A stretch of DNA of 8,261 bases, taken from positions 1 to 8,261 of the forward strand of contig QGUL01000062.1 of NCBI GenBank assembly GCA_003242425.1. The letters are read 5' to 3'. A program made the position numbers and the translations under genes. Below the pieces are notes generated by a model. The model ran no database searches. It was not told where the DNA came from and was given only the letters and a program-made list of their open reading frames with translations. Shown one piece after another: positions 1 to 6,454 of this stretch. Source of the DNA: Pseudomonadota bacterium. GTDB lineage: Bacteria > Pseudomonadota > Gammaproteobacteria > Burkholderiales > SG8-39. Each line of letters opens with the position of its first letter. The stretch's first letter is position 1.

Positions 1-58
1 TGGATTTCGGGCCGGGGGATGGGGGTCAGGGTGCGAGTCCGGGGGGGGGGAAGCGCGC
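1..58. other. Probable low-quality contig end with G-run
   Basis: The first bases are abnormally G-rich, with GGGGG runs at 14-18 and 21-25 and ten G in a row at 41-50. The aminotransferase frame stays open through this stretch. Its translation keeps a WG-G spacing and an EAR..AEDRAHEIKAV context that fits the family in length, while the residues in between (several consecutive Gly) do not look like the family. This suggests substitution errors rather than indels, but that is inference. Confidence 0.5.
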
Positions 59-892
59 CCCGCCGAAGACCGCGCGCACGAGATCAAGGCCGTTTGCGTG
101 GTGCACAACGAGACCTCGACCGGAGTCACGAGCCGCATCCCGCTCATCCGCAAAGCCATCGACCGTGCCAACCATCCGGCGCTGTTCATGGTCGACACCA
201 TTTCCTCGCTCGCGTCCATCGACTATCGCCAGGACGAGTGGGGCGTGGACGTGACGGTGGCCGGCTCGCAGAAGGGCCTGATGCTGCCGCCGGGACTCAG
301 CTTCAACGGCTTCAGCGACAAGGCGCTCGCGGCGTCGAAGCAATCGAAGATGCCCAAGTCCTATTGGAACTGGGAAGACATGCTTGGTCCCAACAAGCAG
401 GGTTTCTTCCCCTATACGCCGGCGACCAATCTGCTCTACGGCCTGCGTGAATCGATCGCCATGCTGCACGAGGAAGGCCTGGAGAACGTCTTCAAGCGCC
501 ACGACCGATTCGCCGAGGCGACGCGCCGCGCGGTGCGCGCCTGGGGCCTCGAAGTGCTCTGTCTGGAGCCGTCGGAATACAGCAGCTCGCTCACCGCGGT
601 GCTCATGCCGGAGGGATACGACGAAGCCGCGTTGCGCGAGGTGATCCTGGAGCATTTCAACATGTCGCTCGGCCAGGGCCTCGGCAAGGTGAAAGGCAAG
701 GTGTTCCGCATCGGCCATCTGGGCGATTTCAACGACCTCATGCTGTGCGGCACGTTGTGCGGCATCGAGATGGGGCTCGAGCTCGCCGGGGTGCCGCACA
801 AGAAAGGCGGCGTCGATGCGGCCATGGCTTATTTGAGCGGCGCTGAAACCAGCCGCGTGCAGGAGATCCAAAAGGCCGAACGCGTCGCCTGA
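2..892 (+). CDS. Class V aminotransferase, serine/alanine-glyoxylate type (5' partial)
   Basis: PLP enzyme that most likely moves an amino group from serine, alanine or a related donor to glyoxylate or another 2-oxo acid in the cytoplasm. The frame is open from base 2 to the TGA at 890-892, giving 296 residues. Family members are about 390-410 residues, so roughly 100 N-terminal residues lie outside the window; the GTG at 98 is internal, not a start. The HNETSTGV motif sits at 104-127. GSQKGLMLPPG follows, and its Lys (codon 272-274) should be the Schiff-base lysine. FRIGHLGD at 707-730 carries the Arg that binds the substrate carboxylate in this family. The gene lies 113 bp before the TRAP genes on the same strand with no visible terminator between, so cotranscription is plausible. 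Substrate is uncertain: serine-glyoxylate, alanine-glyoxylate and aspartate-glyoxylate (BhcA-type) enzymes all share these motifs. The first ~20 codons are doubtful because of the G-rich contig end. Confidence 0.88.
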   Translation, partial: GFRAGGWGSGCESGGGEARPAEDRAHEIKAVCVVHNETSTGVTSRIPLIRKAIDRANHPALFMVDTISSLASIDYRQDEWGVDVTVAGSQKGLMLPPGLSFNGFSDKALAASKQSKMPKSYWNWEDMLGPNKQGFFPYTPATNLLYGLRESIAMLHEEGLENVFKRHDRFAEATRRAVRAWGLEVLCLEPSEYSSSLTAVLMPEGYDEAALREVILEHFNMSLGQGLGKVKGKVFRIGHLGDFNDLMLCGTLCGIEMGLELAGVPHKKGGVDAAMAYLSGAETSRVQEIQKAERVA

Positions 893-990
893 GAGAGGAG
901 CGGGCGGCGCGGTGCCGGTTGAAGTATCGATGAATCGGAAGAGCAAGAAGATGCAATGAAAGACTGATCCCGAGACAACTTATTGCCACT

Positions 991-1000
991 GAGGAGGAGG
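991..1000 (+). promoter_or_regulatory. Strong ribosome binding site of the TRAP binding protein gene
   Basis: GAGGAGGAGG ends 5 bases before the ATG at 1006 and fixes that start. The 893-1005 gap before it holds no convincing promoter, hairpin or terminator; the only short reading frame in it (930-959, 9 codons) has no ribosome binding site. Confidence 0.8.
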
Positions 1001-1005
1001 CCCCC

Positions 1006-1998
1006 ATGAAAGCGCTTAGGCATAAAGCGTTCGCCGTTGCAGCCCTGCTTGCCGGTTTCGTCTTCGCCGCGCCCCCAGCCGTGCAAGCACAGACAGAACT
1101 CAAATTCGGGCACGTGGGGTCTCCCGGATCGCTGTTCGCGGTGTCGTCCGAGGAATTCGCCCGGCGCGTCAACGAGAAACTCGCCGGCCGCTACAAGGTC
1201 GTGGTGTACGGATCGAGCCAGCTCGGCGACGACACCGAGATGCTGCAGAAGATCAAGGCCGGCACCATCGACTTCGCCCTGCCTTCGACCGTGATGTCCT
1301 CCGTGGTGCCGGGCTTCGGCCTGTTCGAGATGCCTTACCTCGTCAAGGATCGCGAACACATGAAGCGCATCGAGAAGGAGGTCGGTTGGGCGGTCCTTGC
1401 GCCCCAGGGCGGGAAGCCGGGTTACAATGTCCTCGCCGTGTGGGAGAACGGTTTCCGGCACATCCCCAACAAGAAACGGCCGATCAAGACTCCCGAGGAT
1501 CTCAAGGGCATCAAGCTGCGCGTGCCGCAGGGCGAATGGCGCGTGAAGATGTTCCAGCTCTACGGTGCCAACCCCTCCGCCATGGGGCTGTCCGAAGTGT
1601 TCGCCGCGTTGCAGACCGGCACCATGGACGGACAGGAGAATCCGCTCACGCAGACCTACACCTCCAAATTCCAGGAGGTGCAGAAGTTCCTCTCGCTCAC
1701 CGGCCACGTCTATACGCCGGCCTATCCCGTCATGTCGCCGCGCAAGTTCAACGCGCTGCCGCCCGACGTGCAGAAAGTGCTCGTCGACACCGCGCGTGAG
1801 GTGCAGGCCTTCGTCTACGAGCAGGCGGAGAAGATGGACAACGAGCTGCTCGACAAGATGAAGAGCGCGGGCATGCAGGTGAACGAGGCCGACAAGAACG
1901 CGTTCATCGCTGCGAGCAAACCCGCCTACGAAGAGTTCGCGCAGGAGGTCCAGGAAGGCAAGAAGATGATCGACATCGCGTTGCAGCTCGGGCAATAA
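1006..1998 (+). CDS. dctP: TRAP transporter substrate-binding protein, DctP family
   Basis: Periplasmic receptor of a tripartite ATP-independent transporter; it binds an organic acid anion and hands it to the QM membrane pair. The protein has 330 residues, normal for DctP/SiaP-type receptors. A Sec signal peptide is clear: basic start (KALRHK), hydrophobic core at residues 8-24, and probable cleavage after AVQA at residue 28. The mature start ELKFGHVG is the usual first strand. Conserved features follow: GSSQLGDDTEMLQKIKAG (about 69-86), KGIKLRVP (168-174) with Arg172 at the position of the carboxylate-binding arginine, and DGQENP (208-213) in the family signature. ATG 1006 is supported by the strong ribosome binding site. 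The gene name is the family name; no substrate is implied. The enzymes downstream suggest a carboxylic acid that becomes a CoA thioester. Confidence 0.93.
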   Translation: MKALRHKAFAVAALLAGFVFAAPPAVQAQTELKFGHVGSPGSLFAVSSEEFARRVNEKLAGRYKVVVYGSSQLGDDTEMLQKIKAGTIDFALPSTVMSSVVPGFGLFEMPYLVKDREHMKRIEKEVGWAVLAPQGGKPGYNVLAVWENGFRHIPNKKRPIKTPEDLKGIKLRVPQGEWRVKMFQLYGANPSAMGLSEVFAALQTGTMDGQENPLTQTYTSKFQEVQKFLSLTGHVYTPAYPVMSPRKFNALPPDVQKVLVDTAREVQAFVYEQAEKMDNELLDKMKSAGMQVNEADKNAFIAASKPAYEEFAQEVQEGKKMIDIALQLGQ

Positions 1999-2033
1999 CG
2001 ATAGCCGACCGCGCACGCACATCAATAAAAAAG

Positions 2034-2039
2034 AGGAGG
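2034..2039 (+). promoter_or_regulatory. Ribosome binding site of the TRAP small subunit gene
   Basis: AGGAGG lies 5 bases before the ATG at 2045, preceded by six A at 2027-2032. The 46-base gap after the binding-protein stop contains no hairpin with a T-run, so the transcript should continue into the membrane subunit genes. Confidence 0.75.
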
Positions 2040-2044
2040 AGCCG

Positions 2045-2566
2045 ATGTCGATCGCCGCAGTCAGGCGCGGATTCGAATCGCTGATCACGTTCATCGTGAT
2101 CGTGCTCATGATCGCGCTCGCCGTCGAAGTGACGGCGGGCGTGGTGTTCAGGATGATCGGCCGGCCGCTGGCCTGGTACGACGAAGTCGCCGCGGTGATG
2201 CTCGCCTGGCTCACCTACTACGGCGCCGTGCTCGCCGCACTGAAACGCGCGCACATCGCTTTCCCCGGTATCGTGCAGGCGATGCCCGCGCCCTGGCGGC
2301 TGACCATCACGCTTGCCGTGGAGGCTGTGGTCATCGGCTTCTTCCTGCTCATGGCCTGGTACGGCTGGGTGGTGATCGGCATCCTGGGCGAGGAGACGCT
2401 CGTCACGGTCGACATCCCGGTGGCGCTGACGCAATCGGTCATTCCCGTCGGTGCGCTGTTGTACGTGGTCGCCGAACTGCTCTGTCTGCCCGATCTCGTG
2501 CGTCAGGCGCGCGGCGTCGGTTCGGTCGATATGGCCGAACAAGTTGCCGGGGAGGTATCGCACTGA
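2045..2566 (+). CDS. dctQ: TRAP transporter small permease subunit, DctQ family
   Basis: Small inner-membrane subunit that pairs with the large subunit of the TRAP transporter. It has 173 residues, typical for DctQ. Four hydrophobic segments are visible at about residues 12-36, 45-66, 87-110 and 129-148. The stretch R..GRPLAWYDEVAAVMLAWLT (about 36-57) matches the DctQ pattern in which a Trp and acidic residues precede the second helix, and KRAHIAFP (67-74) matches its usual charged exit (often RRGEHI in relatives). Its TGA (2564-2566) shares one base with the ATG of the large subunit, so translation of the two should be coupled. Family assignment is firm; it says nothing about substrate. Confidence 0.9.
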   Translation: MSIAAVRRGFESLITFIVIVLMIALAVEVTAGVVFRMIGRPLAWYDEVAAVMLAWLTYYGAVLAALKRAHIAFPGIVQAMPAPWRLTITLAVEAVVIGFFLLMAWYGWVVIGILGEETLVTVDIPVALTQSVIPVGALLYVVAELLCLPDLVRQARGVGSVDMAEQVAGEVSH

Positions 2567-3849
2567 TGGGCCAGGCTGCGCTTCTCCTCTCCATCATCGG
2601 TCTGGTGCTGCTCAACATGCCCATCGCGGTCGCGCTCGCGGTCGTGGCGGTCGTGGCCATGGTCGCTGTCGGCGGCGCCGAGGCGTTGCTGAATCTCCCG
2701 CTGGTGATGTACAGCGGCAGTACCAGCTTTCCGTTGATCGCCATTCCGCTGTTCATCCTCGCCGGCGCGATCATGAACGCGACCGGCATCTCGCAGCGGC
2801 TGATCGCGCTTGCGACGGCCTTGCTGGGCTTCATCCGTGGCGCCCTGTCGATGGTGTCCATCGGTGCCTCGTTGTTCTTCGCCGAGATCTCGGGCTCCGC
2901 GGTCGCGGACGTGGCCGCGCTCGGCTCCATCCTCATTCCGGGGATGAAGAAGAAGGGCTATCCGAAGGAGCTGGCCGCGGCGGTGATGTCCTCGGCCGCG
3001 ACGCTGGCGATCATCATCCCGCCCTCCATTCCGATGATCCTCTACGCGGCGATGGCCGACACCTCGGTCGTGAAGCTCTTCGTCGCGGGCATCGTGCCGG
3101 GCGTGATCGGCGGTCTCGCGCTGATGGTCATGGCCTACTGGCTCGCGCTGCGCTACGACCTGCCGGTGGAACAGACTTTCCAGCTCGCCCGTCTCAAGCA
3201 GGCGTTCAAGGACGCGGCCTGGGCGCTGCTGCTGCCGCTCATCATCCTGGGCGGTATTTTCGGCGGCGTGGTCACGGCGACCGAAGGCGCGGCGCTCGCC
3301 GTGGTCGCAGCGCTGTTCATCGGTCTCGTCATCTATCGCGATCTCGACTGGCCGGCGCTCAAGGGCGCGATCATCGAGGGCGGGGTGCAGACCGCGGTGG
3401 TGATGCTCCTGGTCGCCGCCTCCGCGCTGCTCGGCACCTACCTCACCGAGGCGCAGATGCCGCAGAACCTCGCTGCCGCGGTGTCCGAGTTCACCCAGAA
3501 CAAATGGGTGGTTCTGGCGCTGCTGAACATCTTGTTCCTGCTGCTCGGCATGTTCCTGCATTCGGCCGCGGCGATCATCCTGGTGGTGCCTGTGGTCATG
3601 CCGCTGGTGAACGCGGTCGGCATCGATCCCGTGCACTTCGGCATCATCGTTACGCTCAATCTCGGTATCGGGCAGCAGACCCCGCCCGTGGCGAGCGTGC
3701 TGACGGTCGCCTGCTCCATCGCCAAGGCCGACATCTGGGAAGTCACGAAGGTGAACGCCTGGTTCATCGCCGTGCTGCTGGCCGTACTGATCCTCGTGAC
3801 CTACGTGCCCGAGGTGGCGCTGGGTCTGGTGAACCTGTTCTACGACTGA
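2566..3849 (+). CDS. dctM: TRAP transporter large permease subunit, DctM family
   Basis: Large inner-membrane subunit that carries the ion-coupled transport path. The 427 residues are the standard length for a stand-alone DctM. The protein is hydrophobic throughout, with about a dozen membrane segments. Family motifs appear in order: FPLIAIPLFILAGAIMN (55-71); ISGSAVADVAALGSILIPGM (108-127) followed by KKKGYPKELAAAV; SAATLAIIIPPSIPMILYA (143-161); GGVVTATEGAALAVVAA (233-249); and NLGIGQQTPPVASVL (365-379) in the C-terminal half. The two halves show the expected inverted-repeat logic, with a PP-containing hairpin in each. The start ATG overlaps the small-subunit stop (TGATG) and has GGAGGT at 2551-2556 upstream, inside the previous gene. 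The next gene begins one base after its stop. Confidence 0.94.
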   Translation: MGQAALLLSIIGLVLLNMPIAVALAVVAVVAMVAVGGAEALLNLPLVMYSGSTSFPLIAIPLFILAGAIMNATGISQRLIALATALLGFIRGALSMVSIGASLFFAEISGSAVADVAALGSILIPGMKKKGYPKELAAAVMSSAATLAIIIPPSIPMILYAAMADTSVVKLFVAGIVPGVIGGLALMVMAYWLALRYDLPVEQTFQLARLKQAFKDAAWALLLPLIILGGIFGGVVTATEGAALAVVAALFIGLVIYRDLDWPALKGAIIEGGVQTAVVMLLVAASALLGTYLTEAQMPQNLAAAVSEFTQNKWVVLALLNILFLLLGMFLHSAAAIILVVPVVMPLVNAVGIDPVHFGIIVTLNLGIGQQTPPVASVLTVACSIAKADIWEVTKVNAWFIAVLLAVLILVTYVPEVALGLVNLFYD

Positions 3850-3850
3850 T

Positions 3851-4630
3851 ATGAGCGATCCGATCCTCGTCCAACGCGAAGCCGACATCGCCACGGTGGT
3901 GCTCAACCGGCCGGAGAAGCTCAACGCGCTCACCAAGTCGATGTGGGCGGCATTGGGCGACGCGATCGAGGCGCTGTCCGCGGATGACGAAGTGCGCTGT
4001 ATCGTCATCCGCGGCGCCGGCGACCGGGCGTTCTCGCCCGGCAACGACATCGGCGAATTCGAACGCGAGCGTTCGAACGTCGAACAGGCGCGCGCCTACG
4101 GCAAAGTGCACCATCGCACATTGCGGGCGCTGTACGAATGCCGTCATCCGATCGTCGCGCTCATCAAGGGCGTCTGCGTGGGCGGCGGGCTGGAGATCGC
4201 GACCCTGTGCGACCTGCGCATCTGCGGCACCTCGAGCCGCTTCGGCGTGCCGATCAACCGTCTGGGCCTGGTGGTCGGGCCGGACGAGATGCGGGGGCTG
4301 TATACGCTGGTGGGCAAGGCGGTGACGATGGAAATCCTGCTCGAAGGCCGCATCCTCGACGCCGCCGAGGCGAAGGAGAAGGGCCTGGTGACGCGTGTCG
4401 TGCCCGACGAGGAGGTGGAACGCGAAGCCTATGCCGCCGCGCGCCGCATTGCCGACGGCGCGCCGCTGGTGGCGCGCTGGCACAAGAAGTTCATGCGCCT
4501 GCTCGAATCCGGCCGCGAACCGACGCCGGAGGAACTGGACGAAACCTACGCCTGCTACGGCACCGAGGATTTCCAGATCGGCTACCGCGCCTTCCTCGCC
4601 AAGCAGACGCCGCGCTTCAAGGGGAGATGA
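3851..4630 (+). CDS. Crotonase-fold protein (enoyl-CoA hydratase/isomerase family)
   Basis: Acyl-CoA enzyme of the crotonase superfamily, 259 residues, a normal length. AFSPGNDI (60-67) is the first oxyanion-hole strand and VGGGLEIATLCDLRIC (110-125) the second. Glu115 aligns with Glu144 of rat crotonase. The position of the second catalytic glutamate (rat Glu164) is Ile135 in FGVPINRLGL (131-140), so classical two-glutamate hydration is doubtful; isomerase, racemase, thioesterase-like or lyase chemistry is possible. The C-terminal segment LLEGRILDAAEAKEKGLVTRVV (163-184) is standard for the family. The gene begins one base after the TRAP large subunit, has no strong ribosome binding site and probably depends on translational coupling. 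Its TGA overlaps the next ATG by one base. The family is certain and the reaction is unknown. Confidence 0.9.
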   Translation: MSDPILVQREADIATVVLNRPEKLNALTKSMWAALGDAIEALSADDEVRCIVIRGAGDRAFSPGNDIGEFERERSNVEQARAYGKVHHRTLRALYECRHPIVALIKGVCVGGGLEIATLCDLRICGTSSRFGVPINRLGLVVGPDEMRGLYTLVGKAVTMEILLEGRILDAAEAKEKGLVTRVVPDEEVEREAYAAARRIADGAPLVARWHKKFMRLLESGREPTPEELDETYACYGTEDFQIGYRAFLAKQTPRFKGR

Positions 4631-5823
4631 TGGGACCGCTCGCAGGGGTACGCGTCATCGAGCTCGCGCACATCATGTCGGGGCCGACCTGCGGCATGCT
4701 GCTCGCCGACATGGGCGCCGACGTCATCAAGGTGGAGAAGGTGCCGGGCGGCGACGATTCGCGCCGCTTCGGCCTGCCGACCATCCAGGGCGAGTCGAGC
4801 GCCTTCCTCATCATGAACCGCAACAAGCGCGGCATCGCGCTCGATCTGAAGCAGGAGGCCGGACGCGAAGCGCTCAAGCGCCTGCTGCGCACCGCCGACG
4901 TGGTGCTGGAGAACTACCGCGCCGGCACGATGGAGAAGCTCGGGCTCGGCTACGAAACGCTGCGCGCGCTGAACCCGGGACTGATCTATTGCGAGATCTC
5001 CGGCTACGGCCGCACCGGCCCCTACGCCGACAAGCCGGGCTTCGACCTCATCGCGCAGGGCGTCTCGGGGCTCATGAGCATCACCGGCGAGCCGGGACGT
5101 CCGCCGATCAAGTGCGGCGGGCCGGTGACCGACATCAACGCCGGCATCCTCGCCGCGATGGGCGTGCTCGCCGCCTACATCCACCGCCTGAAGACCGGCG
5201 AAGGGCAGCGGGTCGACACCTCGCTCATGGAAGCGGGGATCATGCAGACCTACTGGCACACCGCCTATTACCTCGCCACGGGCGAAGCGGCGCCGCCCAT
5301 GGGTTCGGGCAATCTTACCAGTGCGCCGTACCAGGCCTTCCGCACCCGCGACGGCTGGATCAATATCGGCGCGGCCAATCAATCCAACTGGGAGCGCCTG
5401 CTGGAGGCGCTGGGCGCGCAGGAGCTTGGCGACGATCCGCGCTTCCGCACCAATGCCGACCGCATGGCGCATCGCGAGGAACTGGCCGAACTGATCAGCG
5501 AGCGTCTGCAGCGGCACGACACCGCGCACTGGCTGGAGGTGCTCGACCGCGCCGGGCTGCCGGTGGGGCCGATCCTCAGCATCCCGGAGATGCTTGCGCA
5601 CCCGCAGACGCTCGCACGCGGGATGGTGGTGGAGACCGAGCATCCCAGGGCCGGACGCGTGCGCAGTCTGGGACTGCCGGTCAAGTTTTCGCAAACGCCC
5701 GGGACCGTGCGCCGGCCGGCGCCGCTGCTGGGCGAACATACCTACGAAGTGCTGCAGGAGGTGGGCTACAGCCGCGCCGAGATCGACGCGCTCGTCGCGC
5801 AAGGTGCGGCCGTGGCGGCATAG
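4630..5823 (+). CDS. CaiB/BaiF family (family III) CoA-transferase
   Basis: Transfers CoA between carboxylic acids by a family III mechanism with an aspartyl intermediate. The 397 residues are typical. GVRVIELAHIMSGP opens the Rossmann-like N-terminal part; GADVIKVEKVPGGDD (29-43) and NRNKRGIALDL (63-73) are family hallmarks. CGGPVTDINAGILAAMGVLAA (162-182) contains Asp168, which aligns with the catalytic Asp169 of formyl-CoA transferase, followed by RLKTGEGQRVDTSLMEAG. The C-terminal part carries DGWINIGAANQSNWERLL (241-258) and the usual HPQTLARGM segment. Two adjacent ATGs exist at 4627 and 4630. I chose 4630 because the GGGGAG at 4621-4626 would touch the first one; the alternative adds one Met. 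Donor and acceptor are not known. Position after the crotonase-like gene suggests it activates the acid imported by the TRAP system. It is the last gene before a strong terminator. Confidence 0.92.
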   Translation: MGPLAGVRVIELAHIMSGPTCGMLLADMGADVIKVEKVPGGDDSRRFGLPTIQGESSAFLIMNRNKRGIALDLKQEAGREALKRLLRTADVVLENYRAGTMEKLGLGYETLRALNPGLIYCEISGYGRTGPYADKPGFDLIAQGVSGLMSITGEPGRPPIKCGGPVTDINAGILAAMGVLAAYIHRLKTGEGQRVDTSLMEAGIMQTYWHTAYYLATGEAAPPMGSGNLTSAPYQAFRTRDGWINIGAANQSNWERLLEALGAQELGDDPRFRTNADRMAHREELAELISERLQRHDTAHWLEVLDRAGLPVGPILSIPEMLAHPQTLARGMVVETEHPRAGRVRSLGLPVKFSQTPGTVRRPAPLLGEHTYEVLQEVGYSRAEIDALVAQGAAVAA

Positions 5824-5830
5824 TTTCGCA

Positions 5831-5845
5831 AGGAGGTGCTCCTCC
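5831..5845 (+). repeat. Short hairpin containing a perfect Shine-Dalgarno-like sequence
   Basis: GGAGG at 5832-5836 can pair with CCTCC at 5841-5845 over a TGCT loop, or AGGAG with CTCCT in a shifted register. It lies 7 bases after the CoA-transferase stop and just ahead of the main terminator hairpin. AAGGAGGTG at 5830-5838 would be an ideal ribosome binding site, but no good start codon sits at the right distance. Confidence 0.4.
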
Positions 5846-5847
5846 GT

Positions 5848-5878
5848 AAGGGTGCGTGTCATGACGCACCCTTTTTTT
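5848..5878 (+). terminator. Intrinsic terminator of the TRAP/CoA-transferase unit
   Basis: AAGGGTGCGT (5848-5857) pairs perfectly with ACGCACCCTT (5864-5873) around a GTCATG loop, with the 8 GC-rich inner pairs followed by seven T at 5872-5878. It lies 24 bases after the CoA-transferase stop. The only T-run is on the + strand side, so it ends transcription from the left cluster and separates it from the VOC gene. Confidence 0.92.
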
Positions 5879-5891
5879 GCGCGCCGATTGG

Positions 5892-5904
5892 GCCGGTTAC
5901 CGGC
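5892..5904. repeat. Short inverted repeat upstream of the VOC gene
   Basis: GCCGGT and ACCGGC face each other across a single T (centre 5898). It lies between the terminator and the VOC gene, about 60 bases before the ATG at 5963. It could be a regulator site, but 6-base GC arms arise easily in DNA this GC-rich. I see no convincing promoter in 5879-5962. Confidence 0.2.
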
Positions 5905-5962
5905 GCGAACGCGCATGGCGCTTGCACCCGTTCCCCGCAAGGAAGCGAGCGAGGAGCGCGCC

Positions 5963-6448
5963 ATGAACACGGTCCGTCCCATCCCAGAGGGCTATCACAG
6001 CGTCACGCCTTACCTGTGCGTGAGCAATGCGGCCGAGGCGCTGGCTTTCTACGAGGCGGCCTTCGGCGCCCGGGAACTGTTCCGTCACCTCAAGCCCGAC
6101 GGCAGGATCGGACACGCGGAAATCCAGATCGGCGACTCGCGCATCATGCTCGCGGACGCCTTCCCCGAGCACGACTTCCATCCGCCGGCGCATTACGGCG
6201 GCTCGCCCATCGCGATCCATCTCTACGTCGAGGATGTGGATGCGATCGTGAACCAGGCGATCCGCGCGGGCGCGCATCTGGTGCGGCAGGTGTCGGATCA
6301 GTTCTACGGCGATCGCAACGGCACCGTGGACGACCCCTTCGGGCACCGCTGGTTCATCTCCACACACGTGGAGGACGTCTCGCCGGATGAGATGGAGCGC
6401 CGCGCCGCCGCGCAGGCGGCGGTGGCCGACAATCGCGACGAGGTCTGA
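5963..6448 (+). CDS. VOC (glyoxalase-fold) family protein, PhnB-like
   Basis: Small cytoplasmic protein of the vicinal-oxygen-chelate superfamily, 161 residues. It opens with IPEGYHSVTPYLCV (7-20), then AAEALAFYEAAFGARELFR (23-41), IGHAEIQIGDSRIMLAD (49-65), GGSPIAIHLYVEDVDA (79-94) and DQFYGDRNGTVDDPFGHRW (112-130). This is the PhnB-like pattern of two beta-alpha-beta-beta-beta modules; the C-terminal HVEDVSPDEMERRAA is also usual for these proteins. His51, His86 and the GHRW histidine (128) are possible metal ligands, though many relatives have no known activity, so no reaction is assigned. ATG 5963 has GAGGAG at 5951-5956, spaced 6 bases. The frame is open further upstream, with ATGs at 5861 (inside the terminator loop) and 5915, but the family normally starts where 5963 starts. 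A terminator separates it from the left cluster, so it is probably its own unit. Confidence 0.88.
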   Translation: MNTVRPIPEGYHSVTPYLCVSNAAEALAFYEAAFGARELFRHLKPDGRIGHAEIQIGDSRIMLADAFPEHDFHPPAHYGGSPIAIHLYVEDVDAIVNQAIRAGAHLVRQVSDQFYGDRNGTVDDPFGHRWFISTHVEDVSPDEMERRAAAQAAVADNRDEV

Positions 6449-6454
6449 GCTCAG
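6445..6454. repeat. Palindrome holding both convergent stop codons
   Basis: CTGAGCTCAG is a perfect 10-base palindrome. The TGA of the VOC gene (6446-6448) and the TGA of purK (6451-6453, read on the - strand) are its mirror halves. No T-runs flank it and the stem is too short to be a convincing two-way terminator. Confidence 0.4.

Noticed and set aside
26..946. Long open frames antisense to the aminotransferase and, further on, to the TRAP and CoA-transferase genes (for example 2503-4050 and 4582-5982 on the - strand)
   Set aside because: Typical mirror frames of high-GC coding DNA: they are rich in Arg, His and Asp, lack family motifs, and oppose well-supported genes.
919..947. TTGAAG as a -35 box for a promoter ahead of the TRAP genes
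   Set aside because: No acceptable -10 hexamer lies 16-18 bases downstream.
930..959. Tiny reading frame of 9 codons between the aminotransferase and the TRAP binding protein
   Set aside because: No ribosome binding site, low complexity (Lys/Arg-rich), and length expected by chance.
4138..4629. N-terminal extension of the CoA-transferase frame upstream through the crotonase gene
   Set aside because: The upstream part is an out-of-frame shadow of the crotonase gene with Arg/Gly-rich sequence; the family starts at about 4630.
5836..6390. + strand frame starting with GTG at 5836, next to a Shine-Dalgarno-like sequence
   Set aside because: It overlaps the VOC gene in another frame, its product has no recognisable motif, and the SD overlaps the start codon.
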